From contig NZ_JANYGQ010000005.1 of assembly GCF_025359345.1 (NCBI RefSeq), forward strand, positions 1-64,000: DNA of 64,000 bases. The letters run 5' to 3'. This stretch comes from Mucilaginibacter sp. (GTDB lineage: Bacteria; Bacteroidota; Bacteroidia; Sphingobacteriales; Sphingobacteriaceae). Below are positions 41,685 to 49,940 of the stretch, piece after piece. Made by a program: the position numbers and the translations under genes. Numbering within the stretch: the stretch's first letter is position 1; every line of letters starts with the position of its first letter. The notes under the pieces were generated by a model, which saw only the letters and a program-made list of their open reading frames with translations, ran no database searches and was not told the origin of the DNA.

Positions 41685-41879
41685 TTAAATAACCTTTACA
41701 TTTACCGCATTCAAGCCTTTTCTTCCGTTCTCTACTTCAAACTCCACTTTATCATTTTCACGGATTTCATCGATTAGACCTGTTGAATGAACAAATACGT
41801 CCTGGCCACCAGCACTTGGTGTAATAAATCCGAACCCTTTTGTTTCATTAAAAAATTTTACTGTTCCTTCTTTTTGCAT
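41685..41879 (-). CDS. cspA: Cold-shock protein (CspA family)
   Basis: About 64 residues from ATG 41879. RNP1 (K-G-F-G-F-I) and RNP2 (V-F-V-H) nucleic-acid-binding motifs lie in the expected order. G-T-V-K-F-F-N-E-T-K-G-F-G-F and L-I-D-E-I-R-E-N-D-K-V-E-F are typical. It is an RNA chaperone. An in-frame longer start at 41912 adds 11 residues that are not typical of the family. The 430-bp region upstream is rich in short words and contains an orphan minus-strand terminator. Confidence 0.95.
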   Translation of the reverse strand: MQKEGTVKFFNETKGFGFITPSAGGQDVFVHSTGLIDEIRENDKVEFEVENGRKGLNAVNVKVI

Positions 41880-42072
41880 TATTTTATTTATTAAAGTCGG
41901 CAAGGTAGGCATAATTATCCGGAACGCAAGCTTTTTGTTGGCAAGGGATTGATTAGGCTGATTAAGTGAGTGGTTGATTAAGTTGAGAAAATGAAGTCGA
42001 TACTCATCGCAGTCAAATAAATCAACGTTTAATAATCGGTGAAATCACTTTCTAATCTTACTAATCCCAAAA

Positions 42073-42109
42073 AAGAAAAAAGCCCTTCAGCTCTCGCTAA
42101 ACGGGCTTT
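42073..42109 (-). terminator. Orphan intrinsic terminator upstream of csp
   Basis: On the minus strand CAAAGCCC-GTTTAGCGAGAGCTGAA-GGGCTTTTTTC: a 7-pair GC stem, with AGC-GAGA-GCT as an inner hairpin, followed by six T. No gene lies upstream of it on that strand inside the gap, so it ends an unannotated transcript or acts as an attenuator in the csp leader. Confidence 0.55.
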
Positions 42110-42285
42110 GCTAAATATTAATTAATCGCACAAATCGCCCCAGCGCGCAATCCTTAATCATTTAGCCACTTCTTAAATATCTTATTATCTATACGCTAAT
42201 AATACTTTGTATGCTACAGGCTTATATAGTTAAATACGTTGAAAAATGGCTGGGGGTTTTCTCTCTCCCTAACTTTATTTAATGC

Positions 42286-42293
42286 TATTTTTG
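42286..42293 (+). promoter_or_regulatory. Candidate -7 promoter box of the HAD gene
   Basis: TATTTTTG matches TAnnTTTG, 50 bp before the ATG at 42344. No clear -33 word is found at the usual distance, so confidence is limited. Confidence 0.35.
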
Positions 42294-42343
42294 CGCCAAA
42301 ACGATATTTGCTGAACAAGCAGCAAAACAGCTAATTTATACAG

Positions 42344-42997
42344 ATGAAGGCCTTTATATTCGACCTTAACGGCACCATGATCGACGATATGATCTATCAT
42401 ACCCGTGCCTGGCAAACACTTTTAAACGACGAACTTGGTGGTAATTTTACCTGGGAAGAGGTAAAACCGCAGATGTATGGAAAAAACCCTGAGGTTCTTG
42501 TACGCATGTTCGGCCCCGACCGCTTCACATTGGGCGAGATGAACCGGTTATCGCTCGAAAAAGAAAAGAAATACCAAATTGAGTTTTTTCCCCATCTTAA
42601 ATTATTACCCGGGCTGAACGAATTTTTAGAAAATGCTTATCAGCAGGGCATCCCCATGGCAATTGGTTCGGCAGCCATTCCTTTTAATATCGATTTTGTG
42701 CTGGACAACCTTAACATCAGGCATTACTTTAAAGTGATTGTTAGTGCCGATGATGTGGTTTTAAGCAAGCCCCATCCCGAAACTTATTTAAAAGCGGCCA
42801 GCTTGTTAAATGTGATACCAACCGATTGCATCGTATTTGAAGATGTACCAAAAGGTACCGAGGCAGCAGCAAATGCAGGTATGGAGGCGGTGGTAATAAC
42901 AACCACCCATGAGCAGGCAGAATTTAATTACTTAAATAACGTTATATGTTTTGCAAAGGATTTTGAGGATGCAGCAGTAAAAGCGTTGATCGACTGA
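42344..42997 (+). CDS. HAD-superfamily hydrolase, beta-phosphoglucomutase-like, with Asn in place of the second catalytic Asp
   Basis: A 217-residue HAD subfamily IA protein with a helical cap after motif I. Motif I reads F-D-L-N-G-T (Asp7 nucleophile, Asn9), where the family normally has D-x-D-G-T; the second Asp is the general acid/base. Motif II is A-I-G-S, motif III K-P-H-P-E-T-Y and motif IV E-D-V-P-K-G. The substrate may be a sugar phosphate. With Asn at the acid position, phosphatase activity may be weak or specialised (phosphotransfer or binding). Confidence 0.88.
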   Translation: MKAFIFDLNGTMIDDMIYHTRAWQTLLNDELGGNFTWEEVKPQMYGKNPEVLVRMFGPDRFTLGEMNRLSLEKEKKYQIEFFPHLKLLPGLNEFLENAYQQGIPMAIGSAAIPFNIDFVLDNLNIRHYFKVIVSADDVVLSKPHPETYLKAASLLNVIPTDCIVFEDVPKGTEAAANAGMEAVVITTTHEQAEFNYLNNVICFAKDFEDAAVKALID

Positions 42998-43093
42998 TTG
43001 AAAAACAGTCGCGACAGCAAAATTGTATCAGCAAACTGAACAATTACGTACCGTAAGGAATTATATAATATATTGAACCTGTAAATCTGCTAT

Positions 43094-43861
43094 ATGAAAT
43101 TAAAATATACTTTCCTGTTACTGTGCGTTGCCATGATATTTGCGTCGTGCTCGCATGTTTACACCCCTGCATTATATCACCAGGATATTGTTTACCAGCC
43201 AAAACCCACATCGTTTGATACGGCGAAATCATTAACTTATATTTCTGCCGGGGTAAACGGTTATACAAATACCAATTTTAACGATGTTTTAATAAGCGGC
43301 CAGCTTAATTTAAGCCAGGGTTATGTTTTTGATGGCTTCAACGTCGCCTACGGGGGTTTTGCAGTTTTTGGCGATTACCAGAATGGCTCGAACGATAAAA
43401 CGAAAGCCAATTATTTCAGTGATAAATTTTTCGGCGCTGTTGGCGGCCGGTTCTCTATAAATGCATTTACTACTTCGGGCCGGGCAGATATCAGGTTTAT
43501 AGGTATGGAAATGGCCTACAGCCATGAGTTCGGTGACTATGCCTCTTTCCGCAAAAACCTTAATACCCAGGGTGGTTATTATGTCGACCCGCGGACCGAC
43601 CTTTTTTCCATCGGCCTTACAACCGAGGTGATTTTTCATAACCGCGACGATGCTACTTTTCAGCACGGCATCCGCGGATTTTTAGGTACAACCGTTGGGC
43701 ATAGTAATTTGGATGACACCTACTACAACAACGAGGATGCCACTGCCCGAATGTTTCGCAAAATCTTCCCGAAGGTAAGCTACTTCATCACCTTCAAAAA
43801 CTACTTCGGCACATTTGAAGCCGGCAGCAATATTTTTGTAAGGTTTGGCTATAAGTTTTGA
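43094..43861 (+). CDS. Lipoprotein, beta-rich, function unknown
   Basis: A 255-residue protein with a lipoprotein signal: hydrophobic core L-L-L-C-V-A-M-I-F-A-S followed by Cys20 (lipobox F-A-S-C). The mature part is rich in Tyr, Phe, Gly and alternating residues (G-G-F-A-V-F-G-D-Y, M-E-M-A-Y-S-H-E-F-G) and ends in Phe (F-V-R-F-G-Y-K-F), like an outer-membrane beta-barrel. It is probably attached to the outer membrane. I recognise no specific family. Confidence 0.75.
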   Translation: MKLKYTFLLLCVAMIFASCSHVYTPALYHQDIVYQPKPTSFDTAKSLTYISAGVNGYTNTNFNDVLISGQLNLSQGYVFDGFNVAYGGFAVFGDYQNGSNDKTKANYFSDKFFGAVGGRFSINAFTTSGRADIRFIGMEMAYSHEFGDYASFRKNLNTQGGYYVDPRTDLFSIGLTTEVIFHNRDDATFQHGIRGFLGTTVGHSNLDDTYYNNEDATARMFRKIFPKVSYFITFKNYFGTFEAGSNIFVRFGYKF

Positions 43862-43953
43862 GGATTGTTACTATAACAATCTAATTGCATAAAAAAAGTC
43901 TGCTTACGAAGTTCATTCGGGCAAACTTTGTTTAATACATATTTTGTGTCTCG

Positions 43954-44142
43954 TTAGTCGCAGAAACCATCATCTACACAGACAACGCCAGTGTTTGTAC
44001 AGTGAGTGTAGAAGCATCTTGTGGTCGGGTCACCGTGCGAACATTGATTTACCGGCGCTCCGGTGCCTATAACGCACGACCAGATAGTCCCAGCAGTGCC
44101 ACCAACCACTGTTTTCATCTCTTTTCGGGTAAGTTTTTTCAT
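43954..44142 (-). CDS. Small double-glycine-leader, cysteine-rich secreted peptide
   Basis: A 62-residue peptide. The leader M-K-K-L-T-R-K-E-M-K-T-V-V-G-G is the double-glycine type found in Bacteroidota bacteriocin or natural-product precursors and cut by C39 peptidase transporters. The predicted core has 47 residues and six Cys (W-S-C, N-Q-C, T-R-C, T-H-C, V-V-C, G-F-C), so three disulfides or crosslinks are possible. An in-frame ATG at 44151 precedes it by three codons. No C39 transporter, lanthionine synthetase, radical-SAM or immunity gene is within the window. It may be a toxin, a signal or an orphan copy of a multi-gene family. Confidence 0.8.
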   Translation of the reverse strand: MKKLTRKEMKTVVGGTAGTIWSCVIGTGAPVNQCSHGDPTTRCFYTHCTNTGVVCVDDGFCD

Positions 44143-44392
44143 TTCTTTCATAATGTTATAAGGTTAGATTATTTAATGCTTCATTGAGGCTGAAGCTTTG
44201 CCTTTTGAACTTGATATAAAGTAACAATTAATTATTATCACTTGCAAATATATTTTTAATTGCAGATTAATATCCACATTGGCGTGTTGCTCGAAACCGG
44301 GGCAGGAATATTTCTGCTGACTGATATGTTGTCGCCATACTAACAAGCCAAAAGCGGTTATATTTTGAGGCAAGTAGTTCAGTCAACTAATA

Positions 44393-45109
44393 TTATAATC
44401 TCCGGTGCGTCCAACCAGGCAGTAGTCGGAATAGAAAGCCGACAATGCGCCAGCGTTTGGTTACATAAACCACGCTTCTTTTATTTTCAATGGCGTTATA
44501 AATCTGCAGAACAGCTTTTTCTACCGATGCTACCCAAAATAAATTTTCTCCGGCGGCCATGGCTGTATCGACAAAACCCGGGCGAATATCTGTTACATGA
44601 ATAGGCAGCTTTGTGTTCTTCGCCTTTTGGCGCAAGCCTTCCAGGTAATTTATTTGATATGCTTTTGATGCAAAGTAAGCGGGAGCCTGCCTGCTGCCGC
44701 GGATACCAGCTATTGAAGTGATAGCCGCAAACTGGCCAAATGCCTGTTTCTGAAAAAAGTTAAAAGTCCAGTCTGCAACAGCCGTAAAGCCCGCTACGTT
44801 TAGGGCGTTAATATCCTGTTCAACTTTACTATCGAGTTCCGGGTTGATTTTTCCGGTGCCCGAGCTTAGCACCAATAAATCCAGCCCGCCAAGTTCATCC
44901 GTCAATTGTTTTAGTTGTTGTGGAACAGAGGCGATATCGGTAACATCAAAAACCGAGACTATAAATTGTTGAGGATTGGTGGCCTGCAGATTCAGCAGCA
45001 ATTGGTCGCGGCGGCCGGTTATACCAACCTTGTAGCCGTTTTGGGCCAATAAAACAGCAAGTTGATAGCCAATACCTGATGATGCGCCGACTACAATTGC
45101 TTTTTTCAT
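44393..45109 (-). CDS. SDR family oxidoreductase
   Basis: A 238-residue short-chain dehydrogenase. The nucleotide-binding motif G-A-S-S-G-I-G lies at residues 8-14, L-V-L-S-S-G-T is the NNAG-equivalent strand, and Y-F-A-S-K gives the catalytic Tyr-Lys pair. T-D-I-R-P-G-F-V-D-T-A-M follows. The substrate is unknown. Its start lies 16 bp after the lysA stop, so it is probably co-transcribed with lysC and lysA. Confidence 0.92.
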   Translation of the reverse strand: MKKAIVVGASSGIGYQLAVLLAQNGYKVGITGRRDQLLLNLQATNPQQFIVSVFDVTDIASVPQQLKQLTDELGGLDLLVLSSGTGKINPELDSKVEQDINALNVAGFTAVADWTFNFFQKQAFGQFAAITSIAGIRGSRQAPAYFASKAYQINYLEGLRQKAKNTKLPIHVTDIRPGFVDTAMAAGENLFWVASVEKAVLQIYNAIENKRSVVYVTKRWRIVGFLFRLLPGWTHRRL

Positions 45110-45125
45110 TTTTTGTTGTTAAAAA

Positions 45126-46325
45126 CTATTCTTCCGAATAAACACTGCTAACCCGGTCCCGCAGATTATAACTTGAGGCCATTACCTCACCATACGCGCC
45201 GGCGGTACGCACAGCAATCAAATCACCGCGGAAAGACTCCGGCAGTTCCACATCTTTTTGAAAACAATCGGTACTTTCACATATCGGCCCAACCACGTCA
45301 TATTTTATCAAGTCCTGAGTCAACTCTTTTCCGACTTCAGACTTCCGACTTCCGACTTCCGACTCCCCCCGACTAATATTCTCTATCAAATGGTACGCCT
45401 GGTAAAGCATCGGCCTTATCAGTTCGGTCATACCGGCATCCAGTACTAAAAAATTCTTCTTTTGGCCGTTTTTAACATACAACACTCTCGATATCAGCGT
45501 GGCGCACTGCCCAACCAAAGCCCTGCCCAGTTCAAAGTGAACCTCCTGTCCCGGACGAACATTTAAGAACTGTTTAAATACTTTAAAGTAGCTTTCAAAA
45601 TCGCTAAAGCCGTTGGTGTCCGGGTGATGGTAGTCAATTCCAAGTCCACCGCCGGTGTTCAGCACTTTTACAGCAAAGCCATGATCTTCAAACCAGTCCT
45701 GTATTTCATTTATGCGGTTACAAAGGTTCTTGTAAACTTCCATATCCGTTATTTGCGAACCGATGTGAAAGTGTATGCCTAAAAATTGCAGGTTAGGGCA
45801 TTTACGCAGCGCATCGGCAACTTCGGGCAGTTGCCAGGTGTTGATGCCGAATTTATTTTCATCGAGCCCCGTTGTTATAAAATGATGGGTATGCGCATCA
45901 ACATTCGGGTTTATACGGATGGCTATTTTGGCCACTTTGCTTTTAGCCCTTGCCAGCTCGTCAATCACAAATAATTCCTGAACAGACTCCGCATTAAAGC
46001 AAAAAATATCCTCATCAAGCGCAAGGTTAATCTCCTTGTCCGATTTTCCTACACCGGCAAACACCACTTTTTCCTTGCCAAAACCATGGGCAATGGCGGC
46101 TTTAACCTCGTTGCCGCTCACACAATCGGCCCCAAAACCATAGGCCTTTATCATATCAAGCACCCGGGGGTTAAAGTTTGCCTTCATGGCGTAATGCACA
46201 TGAAAACCATGCTTTGACGATGCCGCACGGCAAGCATCTAAAGTGTTGCGCAAAACATCGAGGTGATAATAATAGAAAGGCGTTTCTAATTGCCGAAAAC
46301 GGGATATGGTATTTGTATTGAACAT
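45126..46325 (-). CDS. lysA: Diaminopimelate decarboxylase with a repeat-derived in-frame insertion
   Basis: A 399-residue PLP enzyme that makes lysine from meso-diaminopimelate, the last step of the pathway. H-Y-A-M-K-A-N supplies the PLP lysine, H-F-H-I-G-S-Q, G-G-G-L-G-I-D-Y and the C-terminal G-P-I-C-E-S and G-A-Y-G-E-V-M-A-S are conserved. Between Y-H-L-I-E-N and Y-D-V-V-G-P-I-C-E, where the family normally has about 5-7 residues, there are 24, reading S-E-V-G-S-R-K-S-E-V-G-K. They are encoded by CGGAAGTCGGAAGTC repeat DNA (45312-45371). The gene is intact and in frame. The aspartokinase gene is upstream. Confidence 0.94.
   Translation of the reverse strand: MFNTNTISRFRQLETPFYYYHLDVLRNTLDACRAASSKHGFHVHYAMKANFNPRVLDMIKAYGFGADCVSGNEVKAAIAHGFGKEKVVFAGVGKSDKEINLALDEDIFCFNAESVQELFVIDELARAKSKVAKIAIRINPNVDAHTHHFITTGLDENKFGINTWQLPEVADALRKCPNLQFLGIHFHIGSQITDMEVYKNLCNRINEIQDWFEDHGFAVKVLNTGGGLGIDYHHPDTNGFSDFESYFKVFKQFLNVRPGQEVHFELGRALVGQCATLISRVLYVKNGQKKNFLVLDAGMTELIRPMLYQAYHLIENISRGESEVGSRKSEVGKELTQDLIKYDVVGPICESTDCFQKDVELPESFRGDLIAVRTAGAYGEVMASSYNLRDRVSSVYSEE
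45312..45371. repeat. CGGAAGTCGGAAGTC repeat inside lysA
   Basis: On the coding strand GGAGTCGGAAGTCGGAAGTC, then TGAAGTCGGAAAAGAGTTGACTC: three to four tandem copies of an 8-9 bp word. The same type of word occurs between lysC and lysA (46379-46425) and upstream of the ICMT-like gene (51462-51490). Confidence 0.85.
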
Positions 46326-46378
46326 TGTCTGAACCTTGATTCGCTTAATTAAAAGATTACTTGATCATCGGTACATTT

Positions 46379-46425
46379 GATAATTCGGAACTGAAAATCC
46401 GAAATCGAACATCCGAAATCCGAAA
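46379..46425. repeat. GATTTCGGATTTCGGATG repeat element
   Basis: On the minus strand GATTTCGGATTTCGGATGTTCGATTTCGGATTTTCAG: tandem copies of a GATTTCG word. It fills most of the lysC-lysA gap and is related to the insertion inside lysA. Confidence 0.7.
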
Positions 46426-47736
46426 TCAAAAAAGCCTGTTATGTAAACTTCTTAATATTTCTGTTTTATCGCCGGTACTTACCAGTAACGACATATTATG
46501 GTCACTGCCACCGTAGGATATCATCCTGATTGGGATGTGTTTTACGGCTTCCAGTACGCGGGCAGCGTAGCCATGTTTTTCGGCGCCAAAATCGCCCACT
46601 ACGCAAATAATGGTTTGGTTCTTATCTATGTCGACCGAACCAAACTTCAGCAACTCTTTGGTAATGTCATCCAGGTACGTGGTGTCATCAATAGTTAAAG
46701 ATACAGCCACTTCGGATGTAGTAATCATGTCGATAGATGTTTTATACCGCTCAAAGACTTCGAAAATGCGGCGTAAAAAGCCGTGCGCCAGCAGCATCCT
46801 GCTTGACTGTATTTTTATGGCGATGATATCGTCTTTTGCTGCAATGGATTTAATGCCATCTTTTTCGCTGGCATCGGATATTAAAGTGCCTTGTGCTTCA
46901 GGCTCCATGGTATTCAACAGCCTAACCGGAATCTTGTATTTTTGCGCCGGGAAAACACTTTGCGGGTGCAATATCTTCGCACCGAAATAGGCAAGTTCCG
47001 CAGCTTCGTCAAACGACAAGTGAGCAATTGGTTTAGTACCTTTTACAATCCGTGGATCGTTGTTGTGCATACCGTCAATATCGGTCCAAATTTGAACCTC
47101 TTCGCTGCGTATGCCCGCCCCTATCAGCGACGCAGTGTAATCGCTGCCACCGCGGCGCAGGTTATCAATTTCGCCAAAGCTGTTGCGGCAAATATACCCT
47201 TGGGTAATAAACAGTTTATTATCGGGGTGTTTATCCAACAATGGCGTAAGGTGCGAAGTGATATAGTCGACGATAGGCTCGCTGTCTTCGTCGGTCTTCA
47301 TAAAGTCAAGCGCAGGCAGTAAAACCGATGGCACGCCGATTTCTTTAAGGTAAACGTGGTATAAAGTTGTCGAAAGCAGTTCGCCCTGCGCCAGTATTAT
47401 TTTCTGTTCGATATTGGTAAACAAGTCGTTTGCCAGGCCGCTTAATAGCGCAAAATGGTAGTCAACCACTTCACGGCCTTGCTGCAGGTATTCGGGTTTG
47501 GCAAAAAGCTCTTTTATAAAATCTTCGTATTTGCTTTTTAACGCAGCGATAAGGCTGGCCGCTTTAGTCTTATCCCCTTCAAGATACGCATTGCCAATTT
47601 CAACCAGGCTATTGGTAGTACCAGATACTGCGGATAACACCACAATCTGCCGCTCAGCCGGATTGATAATATCCAGCAGCTTTTTCATTCTTTCGGGACT
47701 GCCAACAGATGTTCCGCCAAATTTTAAAACCTTCAT
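46426..47736 (-). CDS. lysC: Aspartate kinase (monofunctional)
   Basis: About 436 residues from ATG 47736. It phosphorylates aspartate, the first step to lysine, threonine and methionine. K-V-L-K-F-G-G-T-S-V-G is the nucleotide-binding start, R-G-G-S-D-Y-T-A-S and I-W-T-D-I-D-G-M are catalytic, and two ACT domains follow (from about residue 295). An in-frame ATG at 47769 adds 11 residues; the M-K-V-L-K-F start is canonical. It precedes lysA and SDR in one leftward run. Confidence 0.95.
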   Translation of the reverse strand: MKVLKFGGTSVGSPERMKKLLDIINPAERQIVVLSAVSGTTNSLVEIGNAYLEGDKTKAASLIAALKSKYEDFIKELFAKPEYLQQGREVVDYHFALLSGLANDLFTNIEQKIILAQGELLSTTLYHVYLKEIGVPSVLLPALDFMKTDEDSEPIVDYITSHLTPLLDKHPDNKLFITQGYICRNSFGEIDNLRRGGSDYTASLIGAGIRSEEVQIWTDIDGMHNNDPRIVKGTKPIAHLSFDEAAELAYFGAKILHPQSVFPAQKYKIPVRLLNTMEPEAQGTLISDASEKDGIKSIAAKDDIIAIKIQSSRMLLAHGFLRRIFEVFERYKTSIDMITTSEVAVSLTIDDTTYLDDITKELLKFGSVDIDKNQTIICVVGDFGAEKHGYAARVLEAVKHIPIRMISYGGSDHNMSLLVSTGDKTEILRSLHNRLF

Positions 47737-47898
47737 TTTTTGTTCCTCTTCATTCAAAACATGCAACATTTATTGCACTAATTTTGAGGCGCTAAAATTA
47801 GGATTTTAAACGGTTGATAGCTAATGATGGGCAAATAAAATTTGGAACAGATTGGCAAAGATTTGTGACAACCAAAGAAAATATCGGGAATGGCTTAT

Positions 47899-48429
47899 TT
47901 ATTTAGCTTTCGCGGCTTTTACCTTAACCGAACGAGCCGGTTCCGGGCTTCCTGTACGCTTCCCATCAATAAACTTCTTCACCTTGCCCGAAAAAAGTAA
48001 AAAACAACCTATTGCCAGCATAACGGCGCCGTTGGTTACGTAATACGTACGGGTATTTAAACGAAATATACTGCCGGGCAACAAAAATACTTTTTGCAGC
48101 TGGCTCCAGCCTAAAAGGTCGTACAGTTTTAAAATATAAATTAGTACAAAAATAAAAACGGAGTTCAGCCAAAACCAATTGCGTTTCAGTGATATCCGCC
48201 ATGATATGACATAAGCCACAATTGCTCCAACCAAAGCCGCCTGTGCTACAATTTTCATATCGAGGTTAGTCCTCGGCACATCATTTATCCTTGCCTCTAC
48301 CGGCAAAAAAATCAAAAAGTTGAAATCGTACAAAAAGGCAACGGTTTGAAATCCAAAGATGAATAGCCAAAATCCTATAAAATGGATTACCATCAATCTT
48401 ACATTAATTTTTGAGCCAGAACTTTCCAT
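47899..48429 (-). CDS. Integral membrane protein, four segments
   Basis: About 176 residues from ATG 48429, with about four hydrophobic segments (around residues 15-33, 55-75, 85-105, 125-145). The C-terminal tail is short and basic, Lys/Ala rich (V-K-V-K-A-A-K-A-K). No family recognised. It is divergent from the fucosidase gene; their starts are about 100 bp apart. An upstream ATG at 48483 would be possible but gives a less typical N-terminus. Confidence 0.65.
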   Translation of the reverse strand: MESSGSKINVRLMVIHFIGFWLFIFGFQTVAFLYDFNFLIFLPVEARINDVPRTNLDMKIVAQAALVGAIVAYVISWRISLKRNWFWLNSVFIFVLIYILKLYDLLGWSQLQKVFLLPGSIFRLNTRTYYVTNGAVMLAIGCFLLFSGKVKKFIDGKRTGSPEPARSVKVKAAKAK

Positions 48430-48536
48430 CGCTATAATTAGGTTTATGCAATAATAAGGGTTTGACGGGAAATTTATAACCAAAAATTATATTTATGCTA
48501 TTACAAACCATTTTCTTAAATTTTATAGCTTTGGGC

Positions 48537-49940
48537 ATGAACAAAAAACTGACCATTTACCTGCTGATTTTTGCTTTTGCACATTTATCATCTTTATCAA
48601 TAGCCCAAAAAACTGTTGTACCAGCGCCGCTTTCACAACTGCAACAGCAATTCGTCGATTTGCGCTTCGGCATGTTCATCCATTTTAATATCCCGACCTA
48701 TATGGACCAGGATTGGCCTGATCCGGATGCATCACCGGCCATATTTAACCCAACGAAACTCAACTGCGACCAATGGGCCAAAGCCGCCAAATCGGCCAAT
48801 ATGAGCTATGGTTGCTTAACTACCAAACACCACAGCGGTTTTTGTATCTGGGATACCAAAACTACCGACTATAACGTAATGAACAGCCCGCTTAAAAAGG
48901 ATGTGGTACGTGAGTTTACAGACGCTTTCCGTAAAAACGGGCTAAAAGTAATGCTGTATTATTCCATTTTGGATACACACCACCGCCTGCGCCCAAATAT
49001 GATAACGCGTAAGCATATTGAAATGGTAAAGGCACAGATAACTGAGTTATTAAGCAACTACGGCGAGGTATCTGCACTGATAATTGATGGATGGGACGCG
49101 CCATGGTCGCGCATAAGTTATGACGATATCCCATTTGAGGATATTTACAAATTGGTAAAATCGTTACAGCCAAATTGTGTGCTGATGGATTTAAACGGCG
49201 CCAAATACCCTGCAGAAGGTTTGTACTACAGCGACATAAAAACTTATGAGATGGGCGCCGGGCAGCGTGTATCAAAAGATGGCAATAACATGCCGGCGTT
49301 AGCTTGTTTACCCATCCAAAAAGCATGGTTTTGGAAAAAAGCTTTCCCAACCGAACCTGTTAAGGATGCTGCAAAGCTTGTGAATGAAACTTTAATCCCA
49401 TTGAACAATGTGGATTGCAATTTCATACTGAATGTTGCGCCAAACCGCGACGGTTTGTTTGATGACAATGCCTTAGCCGGACTTAAAGAGATCGGCAAAT
49501 TGTGGCACAACGAAGGAGCCCTAAAGAAACTGCCAGAACTTGATGCCCCAATCATTTCGTCGAACATCGCCAAAAAACAACCATCAAGTTCAAGTTGGGC
49601 CGACGACAGCAATATTATGGACCAGGCAAATGACGATGACTTTACCACCTCATGGATATCAAACCCCACAGTCGACAAGCCATGGTATGAAATTGATTTT
49701 ACCAGCGACCGCGCTTTCAACACCATCAGCATTGCCGAAGAGAAAGCCAACATCACTAAATACAAGCTGGAATATTATGAAAATAGCACCTGGAAACCTT
49801 TGTTCGACGGCGAAAACGGCAAACGCGTAAAAATAAACCGCTTTAACCGGGTTTACGGCAGCAAAGTGCGTATCTGGGTAAAAAAATCGGACCACCAGGC
49901 TTCAATCGCCGAGTTTGGAGTTTATGACGAACAAAGGTAG
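48537..49940 (+). CDS. Secreted alpha-L-fucosidase, GH29
   Basis: About 467 residues from M-N-K-K-L-T. The signal (I-Y-L-L-I-F-A-F-A) leads to the GH29 barrel: R-F-G-M-F-I-H-F, A-K-A-A-N-M-S-Y-type G-C-L-T-T-K-H-H-S-G-F-C-I-W, and the nucleophile Asp expected in A-L-I-I-D-G-W-D. The C-terminal 130 residues form a discoidin-like (F5/8) carbohydrate-binding domain (D-D-D-F-T-T-S-W, then W-Y-E-I-D-F). It removes fucose from glycans outside the cytoplasm. It shares a divergent start region with the membrane gene. Confidence 0.92.
   Translation: MNKKLTIYLLIFAFAHLSSLSIAQKTVVPAPLSQLQQQFVDLRFGMFIHFNIPTYMDQDWPDPDASPAIFNPTKLNCDQWAKAAKSANMSYGCLTTKHHSGFCIWDTKTTDYNVMNSPLKKDVVREFTDAFRKNGLKVMLYYSILDTHHRLRPNMITRKHIEMVKAQITELLSNYGEVSALIIDGWDAPWSRISYDDIPFEDIYKLVKSLQPNCVLMDLNGAKYPAEGLYYSDIKTYEMGAGQRVSKDGNNMPALACLPIQKAWFWKKAFPTEPVKDAAKLVNETLIPLNNVDCNFILNVAPNRDGLFDDNALAGLKEIGKLWHNEGALKKLPELDAPIISSNIAKKQPSSSSWADDSNIMDQANDDDFTTSWISNPTVDKPWYEIDFTSDRAFNTISIAEEKANITKYKLEYYENSTWKPLFDGENGKRVKINRFNRVYGSKVRIWVKKSDHQASIAEFGVYDEQR

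Larger units (their letters stand above)
41913..42343. other. 431-bp gap between divergent csp and HAD genes
   Basis: This gap holds GATTGATTAGGCTGATTAAG words (41943-41985), ATCGGTGAAATCA (42012-42025), a minus-strand terminator-like hairpin (42073-42109) and a TATTTTTG promoter box for the HAD gene (42286-42293). Between 42113 and 42280 there is no coding frame; the long stretch before the terminator could encode a small minus-strand RNA. Confidence 0.5.

Noticed and set aside
46610..47322. Plus-strand open frames of 126 and 143 codons opposite the aspartokinase
   Set aside because: They lie fully inside the conserved lysC gene on the other strand and show no family features.
49244..49765. 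A 173-codon minus-strand frame inside the fucosidase
   Set aside because: It is a shadow of the GH29 gene.
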